Positions 1 through 8,224 of a stretch of 31,918 nt of DNA are shown here, in pieces. The position numbers were made by a program, and so were the translations under genes. The notes beneath the pieces are model-generated. The model was not told where the DNA came from and did not search any database. It worked only from the letters and a program-made list of their open reading frames with translations. Position 1 is the stretch's first letter. Every line of letters starts with the position of its first letter. This stretch comes from Chara braunii (lineage: Eukaryota > Streptophyta > Charophyceae > Charales > Characeae): the NCBI GenBank assembly GCA_003427395.1, contig BFEA01000113.1:3035307-3067224 (forward strand), in the 5' to 3' direction.

Positions 1-83
<83 letters not shown>

Positions 84-90
84 TGTGTGT
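1..90. repeat. (CT)n then (GT)n microsatellite
   Basis: A pure CT dinucleotide run fills about the first 66 bases and switches directly to GT up to about base 90. It is cut by the window edge. The apparent ORFs that start here are only readings through the GT run. Confidence 0.97.
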
Positions 91-535
91 ACAGAACAAA
101 AGTAGTGGACAAGTGGGTGACGGACAGCGGTCGACAAGTCATGGAGGGTTTGCAGTCTGCCAAGAAGCGCCGCACAATTTTGCGCTGGCATTCGAAATGC
201 AATGCCCGTGCGAAATCGCGTGGCGACCCTTGCCACACGGGGAAAAAAAAGGCGATTTCAAACCCTCTTATCTTGCAGATCGAGGGCTTAAGATCGCCCT
301 TTTTTTCAATCTGCGTGGGGCCGGTGGGCCCTCCGCGCGAATTTTTTTTCGCAGTCTGCAGGGCCCTCTGAACCCCCCACCGTGGCCCAGGCCTCCCCAA
401 GCAGCATTTTTTGAATTTTCTTTTTTGTGCCCCGTAGAGCGTCCGGGGGCCCGCCCGGGCGCCCGGGCGCCATTCCGGGCGTGGTCTGGGGGGCCGGGCG
501 CCCGGGAAGTCAGCCTAGTTGGATTCCTTTTTTTT
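91..535. other. Non-coding, GC-rich palindromic segment inside
   Basis: I recognise no gene. The right half (about 430-508) is extremely GC-rich and built of overlapping GGGCGCCCGGGCGCC-type self-complementary steps, so it would fold strongly. Homopolymer A and T runs punctuate the rest. Two open frames cross it but resemble no family I know and begin in the GT microsatellite. Confidence 0.6.
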
Positions 536-676
536 TCTTCTTTTTATTTTTTTTTAAACAGCCCTGAAGATAGCTTGAGGTGCTGGTAGCACAAGACACA
601 TCAAGCTGGTCCTGCGGAGGCTCCATCTATTGGTGCGGAGCTGCACCTGCTGGGAGAGCGGGCCCAGCGTCCCCTT
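536..676 (-). mobile_element. LINE-tail/SINE-like structured repeat with polyA (diverged copy)
   Basis: On the minus strand this reads GGGACGCTGGGCCCG..., then the GCTCC/GGAGC hairpin around ACCAATAGAT, then a third stem-loop (572-607), then an A-rich tail (about 536-555). The same order occurs at 5225-5374 and 31786-31918. The third stem-loop is AGCTTGAGGTG paired with CACATCAAGCT, a different primary sequence from the other copies but still paired. Whether this is an independent SINE or a 5'-truncated LINE 3' end cannot be settled from the window; its shortness and polyA fit either. Confidence 0.7.
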
Positions 677-1015
677 TACAGAAGTTGCAGTTATTGAGGA
701 AAGATACATTGGCCCCTTGTGAGGGGTTCACCTCTTCAGCCTATAGACTGGCCGCCTAACGCGGTGGTACAGATCATGGCTTGTGCTCCTTGGTATGAGG
801 CGCAGTGCAGCTCATGACTGCATTCCGCTGTTGCTGTGTTGTCTCCTGAACTCTCCCAAGCTCTAAACCCTACACCCTGGTCTCTTGAAGCCTTATATAT
901 ACCCTTAAACCCTTTGTACCCTCGACTCCGTGGTTACAGTATCTGTTTGCACTCATAAAGGCTTCATGGGCTTATAGGCCCGACACTCCCCCCGTCAATC
1001 TGAATTCTCTAGGTA
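677..1015. other. Unassigned, no gene seen
   Basis: No coding potential is recognised. A TATATATA stretch near 893 and two AAACCCT heptamers are present, but not as a telomere-type tandem array. This segment forms the outer flank of the 3' LTR of the gypsy relic. Confidence 0.5.
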
Positions 1016-1180
1016 ACTGAAATGAGCCAAGTACTCGTCAAGCTCAACCTCACATACATCAATGAGCATTCACATGAGGGTTCACACGTGAGAAGTCAAA
1101 TTGAGATACAATCAACACTGGAAGATGTCGTCTTCAATATTATTATCGATATACAAGAATGCTTGTACCGAGCGCCTTTG

Positions 1181-1181
<1 letters not shown>

Positions 1182-1235
<54 letters not shown>
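1182..1235. repeat. (CA)n microsatellite within LTR
   Basis: About 27 CA units. The homologous site in the other LTR (12632-12643) has about six, so it expanded or contracted after the LTRs were made. Confidence 0.95.
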
Positions 1236-1237
<2 letters not shown>

Positions 1238-1311
1238 GGATCCTAATCAGGGGGCGGGTGTGGCCTCTCTCCCTTGTCTCTCCCTTGTCTCTCCCTCTCT
1301 CTCTCGTCTTG

Positions 1312-1312
<1 letters not shown>

Positions 1313-1378
<66 letters not shown>

Positions 1379-1379
1379 N

Positions 1380-1458
<79 letters not shown>
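1313..1458. repeat. (CT)n microsatellite within LTR, one N
   Basis: A nearly pure CT run of about 73 units with a single undetermined base at 1379, close to its midpoint. The matching array in the other LTR is 12712-12770. Confidence 0.95.
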
Positions 1459-1459
<1 letters not shown>

Positions 1460-2037
1460 ACCTAGATCGTCACCATGGATACACCCACTCAGGTAAGCTT
1501 ACACCTTGGCAGCTATGGCTGCCGTCCTCCTGCTCTACCTCTAGCCTAGCTATGGAGTATCGCACAAGCGCCCTCTTCTTCTTCAGGTGCACAGTGCCCA
1601 AGTTGCCTTAATGCACAAGCAGCAGCAGCGCTTTTGTATCTCGCACCTGAACAAGTAAGTGATGAGCCGCTGCACTATAGCAGCTAAATATAGGACTTGT
1701 CTTGGCTTGGCCCGCTTCAGACCAGTACTGGTCGGTCGCGGCCTGTCTGCTACAAACATTTTGTCGGTCCGGTGGCTTCCGGACTTTCTTGGGACATGCT
1801 GCAAAATTGGACTTGGGACTGTTGGACCGGACTGGACTCTTCCAGACTTTTCTTGTCGGGTACCGAACGGACACCTGTCGATGTATGACGTTTCGGACCC
1901 CTAAACCCTGCGACCGCCCTTGGATTGGGGACTTGTTGGGACTTGTCGGGACCCAGGGACTGGGACTGGGTGTGTGCCGCGTGAATCCTTTCACTCCCGC
2001 CGGCCTGATTGCGAGGTCCTCCGATAAAATCCTATCC

Positions 2038-2400
2038 TTATCTATCATAGATGTTCATTCCTCTTCGAGCGCCCTCATAAAAGGAGACAATTTGAGGGGC
2101 TGTCTTCACTAGTTCCTCCTTAGGGAACCAGCGGTCTTCGCTTGGTTGAGGTCTCCCTCGGCGACCTGTTCGCAAAGTATCTTCGGCCACAATTCGGTCT
2201 ACGACATGACCTCCATCCATATCAGGTGGAACATGGAGCAGCGAGAGGGAAACTGATCTTTTGCAATACAGGGAAGCAACTGAGATGCGTGGAATACTGG
2301 ATACGTATGCAGGTGGGGTGGAATCTCGATAGTGTAGCAGTTTCTGCGAGATCCCTTCTTTCGGAACGAACTCTTTAGATTTTACCCATACCATATCTCC
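2038..2400 (-). pseudogene. Gypsy integrase C-terminus with chromodomain-like tail
   Basis: A 118-residue frame begins VWVKSKEFVPKEG, the form of the gypsy integrase C-terminal stretch that follows the catalytic core. It ends with a segment (EDRWFPKEELVKTAPQIVSF) that resembles the last strand and helix of retrotransposon chromodomains (pattern EDTWEP..L..AP). In the family this module directs integration to particular chromatin. The middle is compressed and probably frameshifted: the usual conserved KL-P-Y-GP block is not readable. The frame stops at 2038, beside the putative 3' LTR, which fits it being the natural end of pol. Confidence 0.65.
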
Positions 2401-2409
2401 TACTAAACT

Positions 2410-3460
2410 GCGATGGACCTCACTCAGTGTTTGTTTTCATGCTCCACCATGTGATGCTGGCTTTAAGGATGTTCTTCTTGACCTGTTCTAAGTCCTTCTC
2501 ATACTGGATGCAACCTGTGAATCTGATTGGGGTTCAGACAGTCAATCGGACGCCTGTGTTGCCAACCTCTGTGCAGTTCATTGGGGGTGCATGTTCTATA
2601 CAAGTGCATGGAGTTGTTATACGCGAACTGCACTTTGGGAAATGTTTGTCCCAAACGATTTGATCGGGCCTAATGTACATGCGTAGCACTTGCTGGAACA
2701 GTTTGTTCATCTTCTTGATCTGGCCATTGGTCTTTGGGTGTCTACCGAAAGACATGGTGAGCTTTGAACCATATACTTTCATCAGTTGTTGTCAGTGCTC
2801 GCCCGTAAATCTACTATCGCTATCACTAACTGTCGTCAGCGGGTGTCCATAGTCTTTCACCCAGTGATTGAAAAACGTTCTAATTATTAATTTTGGCTTC
2901 GCCTCAATGGGCAGCGGAATAAAAACAGCAATTTCACTAAATCAGTCTACTACTATCATCACTTGACTCTTCCCGTTTTTGCTTTTGACCTTCGTGTCCA
3001 TGAAGTCGATAAACATGGAGTCACCAGGACCGGACGGGACAGGTAGTGGTCTCAACAATCCAAGGGGGGCCTGCGTGAAACTCTTTGTTCTGCTGGCATA
3101 CTTGGCAGCCCTGGATGTAGGCAATGTAGTTGTGCTTCATGCCGATTCAGGTAATAGGACCGTAGGAGATTAGCAAGTCTTTCTCCAAATGAAGTGACCC
3201 TCCGCGGTCTGGCATTCCCCCAAGATCAAACTTTTGACAGTCTCGTTATTCAAGATACAAAGCCTATCAAACATGCTAGTCTTTTCAAACTGTAGTCTGT
3301 CAGTCAATCTATAGTCCGGGACTACGTGTGGTGTGGTCCGCACTCTTTTACTTAGCTTGCTGTAAACGGGATCGTTGGTGTACGCAGCCTTAATTTGTTG
3401 TTGTAGCTTGGCGCCTGCACATCTAGGCAAGTCAAGATGGCACCGAAGAAGTCTGCGCAT
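2410..3460 (-). pseudogene. Gypsy integrase: HHCC zinc finger and DDE core, inactivated
   Basis: Reading down the minus strand, 3460-3170 gives the RNase H to integrase linker and a degenerate zinc-finger start (ILGECQTAEGHFIWRK, first His replaced by Gln). The Cys pair (GCQVCQQNKEF) lies near 3095-3110 in a different frame. The core follows at 3030-2534 with the first acidic residue in MFIDFMD and the second in VSDSDSRF. The third motif reads HPKTNGQIKKMN, where the family has Glu in HPQTDGQ-E-R: the catalytic Glu is Lys (AAG). Stops separate the pieces. In the family this enzyme inserts the cDNA into the host chromosome; this copy cannot. Confidence 0.8.
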
Positions 3461-4213
3461 CCGCTCAATGCGTCAGCGACGACATTTTACTTGCTCTTGA
3501 CTGGCTTCAATTAAAAGTCGAACTGATTGATTTCCCCAGCCCACCTAGTCAACTTAGGGGTCATTTGGGCTTGGGTTTTTAACCAGCGTAGTAGGGTCTC
3601 GTGGTCAGAAAAGACTTAATGTCTTCCTAGGAGATGGTGTATTAGTGTAGCTAGAGGTTCAACGCTTCTCTCAAGGCGAATAACTCGGGTTCGTATGTCG
3701 ACGCAGCGACCTTCTCATTAGGTAACCTATAAGACATGATTTATACGGGTTTGTACTCTCCTCCATCATTCTGTTGGAGTGCAACGCTAATCCGTATACT
3801 GGTGCCAGTAGTGACAATGAATGGAAGTGATGGGTGTGCTACCTTAAGGACCGAGTACTCAATTAGCGACTTCTTCAGACTTTTAAAGGCCGAGGTACAA
3901 TCTTTGTCCCAATTCCGAACTGTTTTTTGCTCAGCAGTTTGCGCAATGGCGAAGCGATCATTGTGAAGTTCCGCACAAACTTTCGGTAGTAATTGGCGAG
4001 TCCTAAGAATGACCACAATTCAGTCAGTGTATTGGGTGTGGGCCAATCCCTAATTCTTGCTATCTTTGCGTGTTCGATTGAAACTCCATCGCCATCTAAC
4101 ACGTGGCCTATGTACACCACTTGACGTTTCGCTCATTCACATTTCTTCGCGTTCAACTTGAATTTCGTAGTGTGCAACTTTTTCAAGATTGAACATAGAT
4201 GTTGGAGAGATGG
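3461..4213 (-). pseudogene. Gypsy RT thumb/connection and RNase H
   Basis: After the MITE-like insert the pol reading resumes at 4213 with LHTTKFKLNAKKCE, then VYIGHVLDGDGVSIEHAKIARIRDWPTP and FLGLANYYRKFVRNF, which are hallmark gypsy RT thumb blocks. RNase H follows (FIVTTGTSIRISVALQQ, normally a D-A-S motif, then STYEPELFALREAL, DHETLLRWLKTQ and NVVADALS near 3470). At least two frameshifts and several stops interrupt it. The first RNase H Asp appears replaced by Thr (VTTGTS in place of TDAS). No YxDD polymerase box is found on either side of the insert. Confidence 0.8.
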
Positions 4214-4217
4214 TTAA

Positions 4218-4593
4218 TGGGGGCCCAAATATTCGCCATTTTCGTTGGCAATTGCGGTGCGAATTTCATCAAAAATTTTAAAAACAAACGATATGAGACC
4301 ATAGTGCAAACATCGAAAAAGGAAACAGGCCAAAAAGAACGGGAAAAAAACAAAAAAACACTATGAAACCCTAACACAAAGACACTGTCCGAGTCAAAAT
4401 GAAGCGTCCAACGAATTCAACAAAATGCCAACTTTTTCATTATTGATCCAAACATGTCAAAACTGCACACATGACGTACCCTAAAGCACATATATATCAC
4501 ACAAAAAGAAAAACAAAAAAAAGCAAAAAATCAGCACAATATGACAGTTTCAGTGCAATTTGGTGCAAAATTCGTCGAAAATAACACCCCTGG
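4218..4593. mobile_element. AT-rich MITE-like insertion in RT
   Basis: A 376-bp AT-rich block interrupts the RT reading. It is bounded on both sides by TGGTTAA (4211-4217 and 4591-4597), whose core TTAA is a palindromic tetramer. The ends facing inward are weakly inverted: TGGGGGCCCAAATATTCG on the left against CCAGGGGTGTTATTTTCG read from the right. This suggests a non-autonomous DNA transposon with a TTAA (piggyBac-like) or 3-bp TTA/TAA (Harbinger-like) target duplication. It has no coding capacity. Confidence 0.55.
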
Positions 4594-4597
4594 TTAA

Positions 4598-5224
4598 CTA
4601 CGTGTGGAGAGAAAGAGATCGCTCATGTATTTTTGGAAGGTAGCGGAGGCATTTGTCAGATCGAACGACATGACCACAAACTCGTAGTGGCCATAGCAAG
4701 TTTTAAAAACCGTTTTGTGCTTGTCTTCAGGCTGTACCTATATGTGATGGTAACCCAATTTCAAGTCAACTTTGGAAAAATACTTGCATCCCTGCACTCT
4801 ATTCAACATATCATCTATTCTATGCAAGGGTTCAATGTTTTTCACCGTAATCGCGTTCAAATCTCTATAGTGAATACACATTCGCATTTTGCCTTCTGTC
4901 TTAGGCACAAATAGAGCTAGTGCACTATAGAGCTGGTGCACTATACAGTGAGAAGCTAGGCTTAATCCACCCTTTCTCATGCACCCTATCCAACATATCA
5001 TCTATTCTATGCAAGGGTTCAGTATTTTTAACCGTAATCACGTTCAAACCCCTATAGTCGATGCACATTCGCTTTATTCTTAGGCACGAATAGAACCGGT
5101 GCGCTATATGGTGAGGAACTGGGCTTAATCCACCCTCTCTCTATAAATTCATCAAGGTGCCGACGCATCCCATCGAGTTTTTTGACAGACATTCTTTAAA
5201 TGGGCCGCTTTGGAGTCTTGCTAC
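4598..5224 (-). pseudogene. Gypsy RT fingers/palm with internal tandem duplication
   Basis: Upstream reading gives MSVKKLDGMRRHLDEFI and GWIKPSSSPYSAPVLFVPK, then ITVKNTEPLHRIDDML, the conserved start of gypsy RT. The same stretch then repeats: a second GWIKPS-like block, LFVPKTEGKMRMCIHYRDLN, ITVKNIEPLHRIDDML and the palm motif FSKVDLKLGYHHI (motif A), followed by [16 protein letters not shown] and [15 protein letters not shown] (motif B). The duplicate units are about 187 bp and 165 bp (4794-4980, 4981-5145). Stops and frameshifts are frequent. Motif C (YxDD) should come next but sequence breaks off at the TTAA-flanked insert. Confidence 0.85.
4794..5145. repeat. Tandem duplication of RT N-terminal segment
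   Basis: The text starting GCACTCTATTCAACATATC at 4794 recurs at 4981 as GCACCCTATCCAACATATC and both units run to CTTAATCCACCCT. The first unit carries an extra 16-bp direct repeat (AGAGCTAGTGCACTAT, AGAGCTGGTGCACTAT; about 4913-4944) that the second lacks, so the unit lengths differ. Confidence 0.85.
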
Positions 5225-5374
5225 CGAACTCTCTTTTTTTTTTAATTTTTTTATTTTAAACACGCCCCCGTTAGTGTTAGTGGTGCTGATAAGAGCAGAC
5301 ACCACTAACACCTGGGGGGAAGCTCCATCTATGGGTGGGGAGCGACACCTGCTGGAAAACGGGTCCAACGTCCC
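5225..5374 (-). repeat. Structured tail unit, copy A (three stem-loops plus polyA)
   Basis: In minus orientation: stem-loop 1 around GTTGGACCCGTTTTCCAGC (5346-5374), stem-loop 2 GCTCC...GGAGC around ACCCATAGAT (about 5322-5342), stem-loop 3 GTGTTAGTGGTG pairing with CACCACTAACAC (5274-5311; a perfect 12-bp stem with a 14-base loop), then CGGGGGCGTG and an A-rich tail. Confidence 0.8.
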
Positions 5375-5779
5375 TTACATGGGCAGAATTTGAACCATAT
5401 CAGAAAAACAGAGATGTGGAATATTCCTGCTAGCATTGATTACCCTGGGGTCCAGGGGATTGACTGAGCAGGATGTTGTGGGGGGGGGAGAACCTCTTCA
5501 CCCTGAACCTGGCGCCAGATACCTGCCGCTACACCCTGGTTCCTCCACCCCCTACCTTTGAGATATACCTTCTATGTTGCTGGCCCACTCACACCGCTCC
5601 ATCCCATTGCATGTCTACCACCTGCTCGAAACCGGGTCTAGTGTCCCTCTTAAGAGAAACATGAGATGAGTTGCGGAAGAACACAGGTGCTGGAAACCGG
5701 GTCAAGCGTCCCATCACTTTTTATTATCCTAGACCTGTTGGTTGCGTTGGACATGCCTCTTCAGTTTGCACCAGAACGC

Positions 5780-5856
5780 CACACCCCTAGCACCTGGGGA
5801 GAGGCTCCATCTACTGGTGGGGAGCGTCACCTGCTGGAAAACGGGCCCAGTGTCCC
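5780..5856 (-). repeat. Structured tail unit, copy B (stem-loops 1 and 2)
   Basis: Stem-loop 1 (5828-5856) and stem-loop 2 (5804-5824) are clear. Stem-loop 3 is reduced to ACCCCTAGCACC with no convincing partner, and no polyA follows. Confidence 0.65.
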
Positions 5857-6094
5857 GTAAACGGATTGAGTTCGGAGTATGACAGACAAAAACCAGTGTG
5901 AGAGATTCCTGCCAGCATTGATCACCCTGTCATCCAGGGAGATTGACTGAGCAGGAAGTAGGGAAGGGGGGAACCTCTTCACCTTGGAACCGGCGCCAGA
6001 TGCCTCCTGCTGCACACTAGTTCCTCCCTCCCCCTACCACCCCAAACCCTTTTGCTGCTGGTCCAGTGTCCCTTGGGTACATCCTTTTTTCTTC

Positions 6095-6222
6095 TTTTTT
6101 TTTTTTGGAAAAACCGGGGTGGTGTTAGGGGTGCTGATAAAAGCAGGCACCGCTAGCCCTCCCCGGGCGGCTCCATCTATTGGTGGGGAGCAGCACCTGC
6201 TGGAAATCGGGCCCAGCGTCCC
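6095..6222 (-). repeat. Structured tail unit, copy C (three stem-loops plus polyA)
   Basis: Stem-loop 1 at 6194-6222, stem-loop 2 at 6170-6190 (GCTCCATCTATTGGTGGGGAGC-type), and stem-loop 3 at about 6121-6159 with several mismatches and a changed base composition. A minus-strand A run lies at about 6090-6108. Confidence 0.7.
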
Positions 6223-6746
6223 TTACATGTTTATCTGCTATCAAAGCACCAGTTGGGCTCACTGCCCGTTGCTGGAAACCGGGTCCAGCATCCCATCTTG
6301 TTCTATCCGTCGGTACCACACCCGTGGCCTCGGTCCTCCAGCATACCCCTGTACATACAGCTGCCAGCATTGTTTGCCCTGTACCCCGGGGATTGACTGC
6401 GCAGACTTATCGGCCAAAATGGGGCTGTCTCTTCAGTCTACCCAACCGCCAGATTACACATGCCTCCCTGACAGGTATCCTAGCCTGCTCAATATCTGTT
6501 CGACCTTGTCCCTGCAATCCGCTACCTGCCTGCTCTATACCTGTCCCACGTTGCCCATTCAATCCGCTCCATACCATTGCATGTTTACCATTGCCAGATT
6601 GTGAGGCGGGAAGGGGTCGGGAAAATCTGATGCCGGTCGCAGCGGGATAGCTTGACCGACTGTAGCCCAATCTCTCTCTAGAATTCCCCCAGGTTGAACG
6701 CCTGGGTGGGCTTTCCGTCCCATCTCACACCTGCGATGCAGCCCCC

Positions 6747-8222
6747 CTACTCACTACCCAACCAGTCACCAGAAAATTGGTGGATTGCACGTGTTATATC
6801 CTGTGTTGATTGAAACAAGTCAAGTTGATTTTTAACTTTCTGCCACTGTACGTGAGTTCTTGCTGGATATATTGCTTTATCATATATGTTACCTCTTCCC
6901 CCTCTATGCGGATACCCTCCATGGTATGCGGACAACGTTTTCTTCAGAGGGCCCACACCACTGCCCTTCTCCCTATCTTGAACATGTTATTTTCAAAAGT
7001 GTTGTCGGTGGGGGAGGACCATGCTTCACATAATATGGCCCGCCAATCCCATGGCCAGTTGGATTCCGTGGCCAGCAAGTTCCAAATTTTGTCCCACCAT
7101 CGCCACGGAAGGACAGCCCCTGGGCACTGCATGGAAATGTGTTCTAAAGTGTTTGGGATTCTGCGGGAAGGGAATGCAGTGTGGCACGATTTGCACCACG
7201 GCAATGCCTGTCCCTTCTGTTCCAGCTGTTTGCGCTCTATCAACCAATTATTCGTGGGCAGGCAGCGGTGTTCAATCTGCCACTGCAGCGAGGCCATCTT
7301 CGCAGGCCTAGATCTTGTGGCAGTGGACCATCGGATGGGGCGAATTGCCTTCGTTCCTACATTCAGGTGAGATATCTAACGAGCTCTCATGGTTTCTTTT
7401 ATATTCACCTTTGGTCTCAACAAGCGGTATGTGGCCTTCACCGTTAAGGTGTACAGTGTTCGATTCTCCCCCGTTCTGGATTTTCGCGGAGGGGTCCACT
7501 GCCATTCCTCGCGGTCGAAGGGGAGATTGTTACGGGGGTCTTTGGCTGGTACGCTATCCAATTATCTTTTTCTCGAAGCACCTGAATCCTGAGCAGGTCC
7601 ACGTTTCTCCGCCATCTCGTTGCTTATGGGCAATATCGAACGAGTATATTGTCCATGTCTATGTGGAAGAGGTTGATCAGCGCTTCATCAGATCGCACCT
7701 CTACCACATTGCCCACATTTTATGGATTCCCTAGGACCGCCACCCAATCCCCTTCATGATGCGTACCGTGTCCAGGGGGACCACGAAGATCAGCATGTTT
7801 AAATTTTCCTCAACCTTATAGCAGTGTTTTAGTATGGTCTTTAGCTGCGGCGGCGTTTTCCGGTTCCCCTTTCCTATGTTTCATATGTCCTTTATTATAA
7901 TTATGCCTCTTTTAACCCAGCTATTCCACGGAGTGTCTGAGCTACGGTACACCCTACTTTGTCTGTTGGTAATCGTCCTGTTCCCGAAAAGAGGCTGGCG
8001 CATCACCTCCTCCCACCTTGTCGGCAGAGGTCTGTTAGGTAGTGGGAGTCGACGCCAAACCTTTAAGACTCGTCCTCAAAAGTCGTCCCTGATCAAATCC
8101 GAGCGGGCCACGTCTCGGGAAAGGGCTTGGTCCGTTCGGTGGCCCGTTTGAGGGCACCTTGGCACCGTCCAGAACCAGTCCTCCAACCAGGTCAACGGGT
8201 TAACCCCCTGCGGTGCTTTCGG
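6747..8222 (-). pseudogene. LINE ORF2 C-terminal half with zinc-binding region
   Basis: On the minus strand this carries the post-RT part of a plant-type LINE ORF2: the segment beginning APQGVNP-LTWLED, a middle region with PKRGWR-HLV-type antisense matches to the plus-strand copy, and a zf-RVT zinc-binding region at about 7297-6944. The zinc-binding pattern is intact here: WCKSCHTAFPS, then LEHISMQCPG (C-x2-C ... H-x4-C). A basic C-terminal stretch follows to about 6747. Many stops break the frame. Compared with the 14-15 kb copy, this one retains both cysteines that the other lost. Confidence 0.8.
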
Positions 8223-8224
8223 CG

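Larger units (their letters stand above)
1016..2030 (-). repeat. 3' LTR of the gypsy relic (inner boundary uncertain)
   Basis: Bases 1016 to about 1180 match 12467 to about 12630 closely and in the same orientation (shared start ACTRAAATGAGCCAAGTACT). Both copies then carry a CA run, a GGCGGGT-GGCTTCTC-like spacer and a CT run. The CA run is about 27 units here against about 6 in the other copy, and the CT run is also much longer. The inner end was not located precisely; I place it near the end of the pol frame at about 2038. Bases 1459-2030 have only short meaningless open frames and several GGACTTG-like repeats. Confidence 0.65.
5225..6746 (-). repeat. Modular LINE 3' region: three tandem units of about 480 bp
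   Basis: Landmarks recur head to tail. GCTCCATCTA-type hairpins lie at 5322, 5804 and 6170. ATTCCTGC-AGCATTGAT lies at 5423 and 5905 (offset 482), with a third diverged copy at 6361. AACCTCTTCACC plus GGCGCCAGAT lies at about 5490 and 5971. Each unit also has a TGCTGGAAA-CGGG-TCCAGC stem-loop, and extra copies of that stem-loop lie at 5619, 5686 and 6270. No open frame here resembles a protein. Either the LINE has a tandemly duplicated 3' UTR, or several tails of the same kind inserted into one another; an internal A-rich tract near 6090-6110 (minus) favours at least one nested tail. Confidence 0.7.
5225..8222 (-). mobile_element. 5'-truncated LINE nested in gypsy pol
   Basis: The gypsy reading stops just after VVERKIT (about 8225) and resumes below 5224 at GSKTPKRPI, only about ten codons further on in the family order. 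Everything between is foreign. Its upstream end (8222) begins mid-ORF2 of the same LINE family seen at 13995 on the plus strand (shared GCACCGCAGGGGGT and downstream protein). Its downstream end is an A-rich tail (read on minus, about 5225-5260). Truncation at the 5' end plus polyA at the 3' end is the classic target-primed insertion product. No clean target-site duplication was identified. Confidence 0.75.

Noticed and set aside
69-589. Two overlapping plus-strand ORFs (100 and 172 aa) at the left end
   Set aside because: They begin in the GT microsatellite, overlap in different frames and resemble no family; composition follows local GC skew.
890-915. Telomere-like AAACCCT words
   Set aside because: Only isolated heptamers; no tandem array.
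1101-1611. Long His-Thr and Leu-Ser repeat ORFs
   Set aside because: Readings through the CA and CT microsatellites.
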